Assembly (NCBI RefSeq): GCF_004341515.1
Contig: NZ_SLZF01000007.1
Location: 372,001-436,000, forward strand
Origin: Allobosea sp. BK604
Lineage (GTDB): Bacteria > Pseudomonadota > Alphaproteobacteria > Rhizobiales > Beijerinckiaceae
Length of the DNA stretch: 64,000 nucleotides
Direction: 5' to 3'
Notes under the pieces: model-generated
What the model was told of the DNA's origin: nothing
Database searches by the model: none
What the model saw: the letters and a program-made list of their open reading frames with translations, nothing else
Program-made: the position numbers and the translations under genes
Shown here: one piece after another, positions 42,601-49,384 of the stretch
Layout of the letters: each line of letters starts with the position of its first letter
Position numbering within the stretch: position 1 is the stretch's first letter

Positions 42601-43280
42601 ACCTGCTCCGGCGTCGCGGTCAGGATATCCTCGACGCTGATCGCGACCATGACGCCGTTGATCGGCTGGCGCGGCCGGTTCGTCTTGAGCAGGTCGAGGA
42701 AGGCGAGCCAGCTCGCGCGCTCGGCCTTCGTGTCGGTGTCCTGCGTCGTGTAGCGGCCGGCCGTGTCGATCAGCACGGCCTGCTCGGCGAACCACCAGTC
42801 GCAATAGCGCGTGCCGCCGACGCCGGCGACGGCGGCCGGGGTCGCGCCGCGCGCCAGCGGGAATTTCAAGCCGGAATTGACCAGTGCCGTGGTCTTGCCG
42901 GCGCCGGGCGGCCCGATGATGACGTACCAGGGCAGGTCATAGAGGTAATCGCCGCCATCCTTGGCGCGGGCGCGCTTGAGGGTCGCGAGCGCGTCGCGCA
43001 TCGCCCCGGCGAGCGCCGCGCCGTCGCCGCTGGATTCCTCTTCCTTGGCGAGCGCCTCGCTCAGGGCCGCCATCGCCCGCCGGCGCTTGATCACGATCCA
43101 GGCGATCCAGGCGAGCGCGCCGAGCGCCATCAGCAGCACCAGCGGCAGCCTGACCCAGAGCGACTCGAACGGGCGCACCTCGCCGACGGCGATGAACGGG
43201 CCGCCGAACCAGACCAGCGCGGCCAGCGCCAGGGTGCCGATCACGATCGCGGCTATGCGCAGCCAAATCGCGAGGGTCAT
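39654..43280 (-). CDS. tssM: T6SS membrane complex protein TssM (IcmF/VasK)
   Basis: The 1208-residue inner-membrane core of the T6SS, linking TssL and the cell envelope. Two helices at the N-terminus (about 7-29 and 43-65) flank a cytosolic GTPase-like domain with Walker A GPPGAGKTT (123-131) and DTAGRY; a third helix lies at about 430-455. The long periplasmic IcmF and C-terminal beta domain (HITGVG-like region near the end) reach toward the outer membrane. Full length with intact P-loop. It lies 32 bp after tssL. Confidence 0.96.
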   Translation of the reverse strand: MTLAIWLRIAAIVIGTLALAALVWFGGPFIAVGEVRPFESLWVRLPLVLLMALGALAWIAWIVIKRRRAMAALSEALAKEEESSGDGAALAGAMRDALATLKRARAKDGGDYLYDLPWYVIIGPPGAGKTTALVNSGLKFPLARGATPAAVAGVGGTRYCDWWFAEQAVLIDTAGRYTTQDTDTKAERASWLAFLDLLKTNRPRQPINGVMVAISVEDILTATPEQVADHADAIRSRLLELNERLKVDFPVYAIFTKADLIAGFNEFFGNLTEPQRRMVWGHTFQTLDKTRNMIGDVPPEYDALIERLNERLPDRLQDEHNPNARALLFGLPSQMAALRPKIVDFLGRVFEPTRYHANATLRGFYFTSGTQEGTPIDQLIGALSRNFGSDHAAAGAYSGRGKSYFLTDLIQKVIIGESGWVSTDLGAARRSTLLRVAGFTAIALAALTAAGLWWMSYSRNSDLITATNYGLADYRTSAAPVLQETTISDRNFSRILPLLHKLRHMPAGYAVKDEPTPVTATFGLSQRERLEAATLVSYQEALERMLRARIIFRLEEQLEANINNPGFVYEALKVYLMVGGQAKLDRDLVISWMRLDWAENLFPGAANAKGREALEEHLVAMLDLDEGDREPIVKLNQSLIENCQRTLRRMSIAERAYEMLRTQARGEQRDWVASQRGGSDVRLAFEGVGGEDLDAIRVPYFYTYGGFQNAFVDRLGDIGERIEKERWVLGDNVDQAAITAQYATLFQDLLKLYARDFTATWQKTLRRLKLRPLNADKPKYVALSAIAAPTSPFKQLLESVRDETQLTKERPSAKAAAAKAGQAAAEALDKRASDALGRLGANLPLAAPGVDRILASGGNEALGANIESQFKQYHVLVDGDLGRRPVDQLLQIFAEINQNLAIAATTPAQSAAANAALVPLIASLRANSSRYPAPFDGMIVQAVNDFEGDATGATVALLRQALGDQVSRVCADIVTNRYPFVKASARDVPLADFARLFAPGGIMDKFYKERLEPYVDSSKEQWSWRVDSRVARALSPTTLREFQRAGEIRDAFFPTGGNLPSFQMIVMPTALSSDAASAKLEINGFSVMSQQGVNTPTPVMWPGAGVGRTAVTLTLGGASNNAGGLFGGGFFSGGSSSQPQGEAKLFERDGVWSFFRLLDAGSALKQGDNVVLTLTGGGRQVAYQFGVGSLKNPLVLPALREIRCPSGI

Positions 43281-43312
43281 CGTCCGTCATGCTCCAGCAT
43301 CAGCGCATCTCC

Positions 43313-44740
43313 TCAGGTGTTGCGCTGGATCAGAATCTCGACGCGCCGGTTCTTGGCGCGCCCGTCGGCAGTCGTGTTGGGGGCAATCGGCACATCCGGC
43401 CCCTTGCCCTCGAAGCTGATGCGATCCTGCTTGGCGAGCTTGCTCTTGAGCAGGTCTCCGACCGCCTTCGCCCGCTCCTGCGAGAGCTGCAGGTTGGACG
43501 GGAAGCGTGCGGTCCGGATCGGCTGGTTGTCGGTATGGCCGACGACCTTGATCGCGCCGCCTTCCTCGTTGAGCACGGCGGCGATGCGCTCGATCAACGG
43601 CCGGAACTCGGCGCGAACCTGCGCCTGTCCGGGCTCGAACAGGGTGATGTCGACGAGCCTGACCAGGATGACGTTCGGCGTGACCTGGCAGACGATCGGC
43701 GGCTGCACGGTGGCGCAGACCTTGGCCTGGGTCGGGGCCGGGGGAGGCGGGGGCGGCGGTGCGGAGAAGACCTTGCGCACGATGCCGAGCTCGCCCTTCG
43801 GATGCACCGAGAGCAGCTGCGCCGCCGAGACCTCGGCATTGCCGCCGAGCAGCATGCGGAAGACGAGGTAGAGCCCGAGCACCGCGAGGGAGGCGATCGC
43901 CGCCACGGACCAGACCGGCACCTTGAACTTCTGCACCTGCGAGGCGATGGCCTGGCCCTGCCAGCGCGGCGAGAGCTCCGGCTCGGGCTGCTTCACCCGG
44001 CGCAACGTCTCGAACAGGTTGCGCTGGATCATCTGCAGGTTTGCCGCGCCGCCCGAGGATGTCCGGTGGATGCCCTCGAAGCCCAGCGCCAGGCAGGCAT
44101 GCATCAGCTCGAGCAGGTTGTAATTCACAGAAGGATCGGCCTTGGCCTTGTCGAGCTCCTCGAAGAAGCGCACGCCGCCGACGCGCTCGCCGAAAAAGCG
44201 CGAGAGCATGCTGTACTGTGTCCAGACATGCCGGTCCTCGCCGGGAATATTCTGGACGATGTCGTCGGCTGCCGCGCACAGCACGTATTTGGCGACACGC
44301 GCCTGCTCGGCCGAGGCGCCGGTGGCCCTGACCTCATGCTCGAAGGCTTCGATGGAGTCCCCGACCTGGCCGATCAGCTGCGTCGCCGAGGCGCTGCTGA
44401 GCGAGGCCCTGAGGCGCCCGAGCAGCAGCAGCAGCGGCCCCGCCGCCTTGAGCAGCGGGTTGGCGTTCGGCGTGATCATCTGCTCGCGCTTCGGCAGCCC
44501 GACCGGCGGGCCGCTCGGAGGCGGTGGGGCCTGCGGGCGTGGCGGCGCCGGTTGCGGCGTCGACATCCACTCGTCGCCACCGCCGGGCACGCCCGGCGAA
44601 GGCACGGATGCGGACGGGCTGGGGGGAGGCGCGCTCGGCTGGACTGGGCGCGAGGGCGCGATGCGGCGCCCGGGGTTCGGCCGGATGATGGTTCGGTCGG
44701 AGCGGCCGAACGGATCGGAGGGCGAACCCTGGTCGCTCAT
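43313..44740 (-). CDS. tssL: T6SS protein TssL (DotU) with C-terminal OmpA domain
   Basis: A 475-residue inner-membrane protein. A Pro-rich cytosolic N-terminus (about 20-85) precedes the DotU domain (about 88-255, with LGFEGIHR), a membrane segment (275-297), a Pro-rich spacer and an OmpA-like peptidoglycan-binding domain (about 345-475: VVGHTDNQPIR, NRRVEILIQR). This extended form anchors the complex directly to the cell wall. That may matter because no tssJ lipoprotein gene is seen in the window. It overlaps tssK by four bases. Confidence 0.95.
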   Translation of the reverse strand: MSDQGSPSDPFGRSDRTIIRPNPGRRIAPSRPVQPSAPPPSPSASVPSPGVPGGGDEWMSTPQPAPPRPQAPPPPSGPPVGLPKREQMITPNANPLLKAAGPLLLLLGRLRASLSSASATQLIGQVGDSIEAFEHEVRATGASAEQARVAKYVLCAAADDIVQNIPGEDRHVWTQYSMLSRFFGERVGGVRFFEELDKAKADPSVNYNLLELMHACLALGFEGIHRTSSGGAANLQMIQRNLFETLRRVKQPEPELSPRWQGQAIASQVQKFKVPVWSVAAIASLAVLGLYLVFRMLLGGNAEVSAAQLLSVHPKGELGIVRKVFSAPPPPPPPAPTQAKVCATVQPPIVCQVTPNVILVRLVDITLFEPGQAQVRAEFRPLIERIAAVLNEEGGAIKVVGHTDNQPIRTARFPSNLQLSQERAKAVGDLLKSKLAKQDRISFEGKGPDVPIAPNTTADGRAKNRRVEILIQRNT

Positions 44741-46074
44741 CGCCTGCCCTCCAGCACGGCCCAGAGTTCCATCTCGAGATCGGGCCAGTCACCCGAGAAA
44801 TGCATGCCGATCGAGCTCGCCGTACTGAATTCCGGCCAGAGCGGCGAGGTGCGGTCGAGATAGAAATAGACGTGGTCGGTCAGCGCCCGGATCTGCGGCG
44901 GCGGCGTCGGCAGGTGCACGAGGTTGATGCCCGGCAGATGGGCATGCACGATCTCGTTCATCTTGGTGTTGGGGCCGACCTTGAAGAGCTGCGGGAACTG
45001 CGCCTGGATCTCGGTCAACGGCCGGCGAGCCGCCACCTCCAGCACCAGCGTCGCGTTGCGCACCAGCGACCGGTCGCGGATCGTCGACATGAAGGCGTTC
45101 GGCGCCCGCTCGATGATCTCGAGCCGGATCGCGCGGCGGCCGAGCTGCGCCGACAGGAAGTCCTGGATGTCGCGCACGACCGGCATGAAGCAGCCTTCGA
45201 GGTCGTCATGGTCATAGGCCGGGTAGTCGCGGGCCCGGCGCTCGGCCGTGGTGAAGGTCGCGAGCTCGCCGGCAATGGCGAGGAAGATCTCGAATAGCCG
45301 CTCGGGATGGACGAAGCGCGAGCGCCGCATGTGCCTGAGCACCGGGATGTGCCGGTTGAGCATCTGCAGGATGAAATAGTCGGCGCTTTGCAGGCCGCCG
45401 CCGGCGGTCGGGTCGGCGGCGTAGCGCGCCAGTTCCTCGAGCTTGTTGTCGATCCAGCCGATCACCCGGTCGAGCCAGCCCTCGACCACCGGATGCGCTG
45501 CGCAGACCAGCACAGGCGGCGCGAATTTCTCGTCGAACAGCACGGCTCGGTCGCGCACCTCGAGGATGCGCCCGAGCGCGAGGCCGACATAGCCTGCCTT
45601 CGCGGTCTTGCGCAGCTCCAGCGCAAGCCGGGGATGGGCGACGTCGATCTCCTCCTCGATCCGCAGCGAGGCGGTGGAATCGATCAGCATCTCGCTCGCC
45701 GGCAAATAGCGGCTAGCGCTGCCGTTCAGGCTGTCCTCGACCTCACGCGTGTTCGAAGCGGCGAGCGGCAGCGACAGCCAGGCGATCTGCCCGGCCGCAT
45801 TCTCCGGCACTTCGATCGCTGCCGGCAACGGGCTGTTGTCCGGCAGCGAGAATGGCGTGCCATCCGGCATGATTCCGGCGGCGCGGCGCAGGCCGATGCG
45901 GCTTTGCTGGGCCAGGTCGCGATCGAGCTCGAGGACCGAGAAGCCCCAGGGATAGGGCGTGACGTGGCGGACCCGGCTTTCAAGCAGATTTTCGAGATAG
46001 CGATCCGCCTGCTGCAGATGATGCGGCCGCAGGAATAGACCTTCCGACCAGATGACCTTGCTGTACCACGACAT
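44737..46074 (-). CDS. tssK: T6SS baseplate protein TssK
   Basis: A 445-residue TssK (VasE/ImpJ) adaptor that docks the baseplate onto the TssLM membrane complex. The start MSWYSKVIWSEGLFLRPHHLQQADRYLE is the family hallmark. The shell, neck and head regions follow with normal length, including LPGINLVHLPTPPPQI near the end. It is the first gene of the leftward tssKLM-tagF-pppA-ppkA operon, with a 235-bp divergent gap upstream. Confidence 0.96.
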   Translation of the reverse strand: MSWYSKVIWSEGLFLRPHHLQQADRYLENLLESRVRHVTPYPWGFSVLELDRDLAQQSRIGLRRAAGIMPDGTPFSLPDNSPLPAAIEVPENAAGQIAWLSLPLAASNTREVEDSLNGSASRYLPASEMLIDSTASLRIEEEIDVAHPRLALELRKTAKAGYVGLALGRILEVRDRAVLFDEKFAPPVLVCAAHPVVEGWLDRVIGWIDNKLEELARYAADPTAGGGLQSADYFILQMLNRHIPVLRHMRRSRFVHPERLFEIFLAIAGELATFTTAERRARDYPAYDHDDLEGCFMPVVRDIQDFLSAQLGRRAIRLEIIERAPNAFMSTIRDRSLVRNATLVLEVAARRPLTEIQAQFPQLFKVGPNTKMNEIVHAHLPGINLVHLPTPPPQIRALTDHVYFYLDRTSPLWPEFSTASSIGMHFSGDWPDLEMELWAVLEGRR

Positions 46075-46192
46075 CCGGTTCTCTCGATCTTCAAACTGCT
46101 TTCAAAGCATATACGAAAACGGATTCGCGCGACACCAAGCGAATGCCCCCGCCACGCTTGGGACACCGCCTGATTCACGCTTCACGGCAGGC

Positions 46193-46207
46193 TGGCATGG
46201 TCGTCGC
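46193..46207 (+). promoter_or_regulatory. Candidate sigma-54 promoter before the PAAR cassette
   Basis: TGGCATGGTCGTCGC matches the TGGCAYG-N4-TTGC pattern with one mismatch, with correct spacing between the GG and GC elements. It is about 100 bp before the first gene of the rightward cassette, in the 235-bp gap beyond tssK. Several T6SS loci are sigma-54 controlled, but no activator gene is seen here. Confidence 0.35.
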
Positions 46208-46309
46208 CAAGCTGGCATCCTCAACATGAATGATGCCGAGGCGAAACTGCTTCGGCCATGATGGTGCGGGACGCCTGACAGGCCGTAGCGGAGCGCCAGC
46301 AGCAGGAAC

Positions 46310-46705
46310 ATGGCTATGACGCAGGCCCAGCAACCGGACTATGATCGCAGCGGCCGCTTCGCCGTTGACGACGATGGCTGGCAGGTCGTCGATCTCGCCC
46401 GGATGCTCTATCCCGGCGGCCCGCACGCGCTGCGGGTCTACTCGCCCGACTATCCGCCCTTCCATGCCGGCTGGCGCTTCGCCTCGCTCAATCCGACCGC
46501 CGAGGACAACCGCGTCGTCATCTCGCATATCGGCGCCAAGCTCGGTGGCTCGAGCCTGCCCGCGGTGCGCTTCTCGCCGGCCATGCTGGCGCGCGTCCAG
46601 GAGCGGCTGCGCGCCTATGTGATGATCCATCCCGAAGCCCTGTTCGGCGAGAGGATCACCGGCGTCGACTTCAAGGCCGACGATCCCCTGGCCGAGATCT
46701 TCTGA
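46310..46705 (+). CDS. Unknown protein upstream of the PAAR effector gene
   Basis: A 131-residue cytosolic-looking protein (MAMTQAQQPDYDRSGRFAVD; ATG 46316 is an alternative with better AGGA spacing). Distinct stretches are DDGWQVVDLARMLYPGG, HAGWRFASLNPTAEDNRVVI and the acidic end DDPLAEIF. I do not recognise a family. It lies two bases upstream of the PAAR gene in the same direction, so it could be a chaperone/adaptor or immunity protein for it. That is inference from position only. Confidence 0.75.
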   Translation: MAMTQAQQPDYDRSGRFAVDDDGWQVVDLARMLYPGGPHALRVYSPDYPPFHAGWRFASLNPTAEDNRVVISHIGAKLGGSSLPAVRFSPAMLARVQERLRAYVMIHPEALFGERITGVDFKADDPLAEIF

Positions 46706-46706
46706 G

Positions 46707-47882
46707 ATGGCTGGTCTCTCGCCCTCCGACGCCCTGTCGCGGATACCGCCCGGCGCGACGATGGACCAGCTCAAGGCGCTTGCCGGCCAGGTCGCGGCCG
46801 ACCCGGCCAATGCCGACATCATTCTCTACTCGGCCGTGTCGGACGAGGTCCGCCGGCGCTGCCAGGAGGCGACGGGCTATTCGCTGATCGACGACACGGA
46901 CCGCGCCGCCTTCCTGTCCGACGAGCGCTTCCTGGTCGCGGTGGCACGTGCCGCGGGCATCACCGTCGCCAATCCCAAGCGCGCCGTGGAAAAGCTGATG
47001 CAGGGCGCGCGGCTGCCGGACACTGATCCCGACAAGGCGGCGGCGACTGTGGCCAATGCGGCCATGTTCGGCGTGGAGGGCGACGCGGCTGCGCTGCAGA
47101 ATTCCTTCTGGGGCGAGGCTTCGCGTGCCTTTGCCGACGCGGCGTCGGGCCAGGTGATCGTGCTGCTCGGGCGCGTCGCGAAGAAGGTGTTCTGGGCGGT
47201 CGAACTGCCGGCGCTGCTGGAGGCCGAGGCGGCGGGCAAGCTTCCGGCGACGACGATCAACGGCACCCCGATCGCATCGCTGCCGAAGAACGCCAATGCT
47301 GCGTTGGCCGCGATCGCGCCATCGGCCGAGGCCCGCGCCAAGGCCCTGTCCACGCCGCCTCCGAGTGCGGGTGGCGGCGGCGGCGCTGGCCGGGCGGCGG
47401 CGCGCATCACCGACCCGGTGCTGCACCCCTTGCCGGGTATCCTTCAACCGGGGCCGGGCAGCCCCAACACGCTGATCGGCAACCTGCTGGCCTGGCGCGG
47501 CGTGCCGGCTGCCGCCGCTGCCGCGATCCAGAGCGCCAAGGCGACCTCGGACGCCACGATCAAGACCGCGGAAGCCGCGACGCTCGCCGCTGCCGGCACG
47601 CCGGGCGCTCCCGCGGCCAAGGCGGCCGAGGAGACTGCGAAGGCGGCTGCCGCGGCGGCGATGGGCTCGATGATCTCGGGGGCGGCCGGCGGCGCCGATA
47701 TCCATATCTGCGCAACGCCGCTGCCTCTGCCGCCGCATGGGCCGGGCGTCGTGATCGACGGCTCGCAGACCGTGCTGATCAACGGCCTGCCGGCCTGCCG
47801 TATGGGCGACACGATCATCGAGGCTGTCGGCCCGCCCAACAAGATCGTCATGGGCCTGCCGACGGTGCTCATCGGCGGCTGA
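46707..47882 (+). CDS. PAAR-domain T6SS protein with ADP-ribosyl cyclase-like domain
   Basis: A 391-residue protein, probably a specialised effector mounted on the VgrG tip. Residues about 133-190 resemble ADP-ribosyl cyclase/CD38 enzymes: SFWGEASRAFADAASGQV then VFWAVELPALL, placing W135 and E166 like the active-site Trp and Glu of that family (as I recall, Aplysia cyclase reads SFWG.AS...A and YELPNL). Residues 229-267 (ARITDPVLHPLPG ... PNTLIGN) and 329-391 (DIHIC ... SQTVLINGLPACRMGD ... PTVLIGG) make a PAAR tip domain, with an Ala-rich helical insert between. Flanked by two unknown genes that may include immunity. Confidence 0.85.
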   Translation: MAGLSPSDALSRIPPGATMDQLKALAGQVAADPANADIILYSAVSDEVRRRCQEATGYSLIDDTDRAAFLSDERFLVAVARAAGITVANPKRAVEKLMQGARLPDTDPDKAAATVANAAMFGVEGDAAALQNSFWGEASRAFADAASGQVIVLLGRVAKKVFWAVELPALLEAEAAGKLPATTINGTPIASLPKNANAALAAIAPSAEARAKALSTPPPSAGGGGGAGRAAARITDPVLHPLPGILQPGPGSPNTLIGNLLAWRGVPAAAAAAIQSAKATSDATIKTAEAATLAAAGTPGAPAAKAAEETAKAAAAAAMGSMISGAAGGADIHICATPLPLPPHGPGVVIDGSQTVLINGLPACRMGDTIIEAVGPPNKIVMGLPTVLIGG

Positions 47883-47905
47883 CGCAACCCGCTGGGGAGG
47901 GGGCG

Positions 47906-48685
47906 ATGGGAACACGGTACGTGCCTGATCGGGCGGAGGCGGCGATCGAGCGCTTCCGGCATTTGCGGGTGGAACGCTCCAGCTCCGACCCGGCCTCAGC
48001 CCTCGGCCATAGCCGGGCCCGCAACGGCCATGTCGTGAAGGTGCTCTGCCATCTCGCGCTGATGCGCGATCCCACGCAACTCGCGCGCCCGCTCTCGGCG
48101 CAGCGCAATGTCACCTGCACGGCGGCCGAGCGGCAGTTCTTCAGCGCGCCGGATGGGCTCCAGGCCGCTCATCTCCTGCCGGGCCAGATCAAGATCGATG
48201 CGGCCCTGCCCTGGACCTTCCTGCTCGGCCCGCCATCGCGCCGGCTGGAGAACCTGTTCGGCTATGTCGAGCCGCTCCATGCCAACTTCAACAAGGCCGA
48301 TTCCGCCGCCGAGTCGAACGGCCTGACCGAGGCCTTCGCGGCGACCTGCCGGCAGGTCCTCGTCGGCACCGGCAGCCCCGAGCGCGATATCGAGGCCGCC
48401 TATGCCCGCGTCTGGGTGCCGGGAGCGCGCGCGGCCTTCGACGCTGCCGCAATGCAAAAGCGCAGCAAGCCGGTGCCCCCGCCGATCATCTATGGCGAGC
48501 CCGGCACTCCCGATTTCGGCAACATCCTCAATCTGGAGGAGCGGGCGGAGGCCTTTGCCGACGAAGCGCTCTGGAATGTCCACGAGCAGCTTAGCGTCCT
48601 CGACTATTACCGGGCGAGCCTCGACGACACGCCGCCGGAACTGCGACCGCGCAAGATCGCGGATATCATGAGCGGCGCGGGCTGA
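47906..48685 (+). CDS. Unknown protein downstream of the PAAR effector gene
   Basis: A 259-residue soluble protein with no signal peptide or membrane segment; a strong GGGAGGGGGC precedes the ATG, 23 bp after the PAAR stop. Notable stretches are LPWTFLLGPPSRRLENLFGY, VWVPGARAAFDAAAMQ and PPPIIYGEPGTPDFGNILNL. I recognise no family. Position suggests an immunity protein, an adaptor for loading the PAAR protein, or a second effector. It converges on a GNAT gene four bases away. Confidence 0.78.
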   Translation: MGTRYVPDRAEAAIERFRHLRVERSSSDPASALGHSRARNGHVVKVLCHLALMRDPTQLARPLSAQRNVTCTAAERQFFSAPDGLQAAHLLPGQIKIDAALPWTFLLGPPSRRLENLFGYVEPLHANFNKADSAAESNGLTEAFAATCRQVLVGTGSPERDIEAAYARVWVPGARAAFDAAAMQKRSKPVPPPIIYGEPGTPDFGNILNLEERAEAFADEALWNVHEQLSVLDYYRASLDDTPPELRPRKIADIMSGAG

Positions 48686-48688
48686 GAT

Positions 48689-49255
48689 TCAGCCTTCGCG
48701 ATTGTCCCAATCGCTGCGCAGCAGCGTCGTGACATGCTCGATCGTTTGCCGTCCGTCGGCCATGCAGCGGCTTGTGACTTCGGCCACGCGCCGATATCCC
48801 AATTTGCGCTGCATCGCCCAGGAATCCTCATTGCCGTCGAAATAGCCGTTGACCAGCTTCTTCAGCCCCAGTTCGCAAAAAGCGAAGCGGATCTTGGCCT
48901 CGAACGCTTCGCGCCCGTAGCCGCGTCCCTGATAATCGCTGGCGATCCAAATCCCCCCGCCACCCGTCCCGGCCTCCATGTCGATCTTATTGAGACTGAC
49001 CCCTCCGATCACGCGCCGCTCAGCTCTGAGTTCAATCGCAAATTCATAGGCGGTCGGCCGAATGGTCGTGCTCGAAATCTCCTGGCATCGCCTGATCCAG
49101 TTTTGGGCGTCCGACGTCGAATAGGGGTGGGGGACGAAGGCGAGCCACTTCGCGAGCCTGAGATCGTTCAAGCCTCGCGTGAGCGCTTCGATGTCGTCCT
49201 CCCTCCAAGCGCGGAGCGTGAGGCCCGACGTTTCGATCTTGGTGCTTTCCGTCAC
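48689..49255 (-). CDS. GNAT-family N-acetyltransferase (RimJ/RimL type)
   Basis: A 188-residue acetyltransferase of the RimJ/RimL type. The N-terminus LTLRAWREDDIEALTRGLND and the acetyl-CoA loop YQGRGYGREAFEAKI (Q/R-x-x-G-x-G/A) are clear, with NEDSWAMQRKLGYRRV after it. The start is GTG. It lies between T6SS genes but nothing links it to secretion; acetylation of a T6SS protein or detoxification of an effector product is possible but unsupported. A short repeat follows upstream of it at 49281. Confidence 0.88.
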   Translation of the reverse strand: MTESTKIETSGLTLRAWREDDIEALTRGLNDLRLAKWLAFVPHPYSTSDAQNWIRRCQEISSTTIRPTAYEFAIELRAERRVIGGVSLNKIDMEAGTGGGGIWIASDYQGRGYGREAFEAKIRFAFCELGLKKLVNGYFDGNEDSWAMQRKLGYRRVAEVTSRCMADGRQTIEHVTTLLRSDWDNREG

Positions 49256-49280
49256 GTTGCCACTCGCCGGGTCTGCGACC

Positions 49281-49384
49281 TAGAGCATCTTCGAGCGAAG
49301 TGGCTACCGGTTCGCGTGAAGAAAATGCGTTAAAACAATAGGTTAGAGAATTTTCGCGATTCGGGGAAACGCGGAAATGCTCTA
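49281..49384. repeat. 104-bp MITE-like repeat with TAGAGCAT ends
   Basis: The ends TAGAGCAT (49281-49288) and ATGCTCTA (49377-49384) are 8-bp terminal inverted repeats. The interior (TCGAGCGAAGTGG, ACCGGTTCGCGTGAAGAAAA) is of a kind seen between genes across Hyphomicrobiales (general knowledge, not checked). It is AT-richer than its surroundings and carries no gene. Its right end supplies the TAG stop codon of tagH. Confidence 0.65.
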
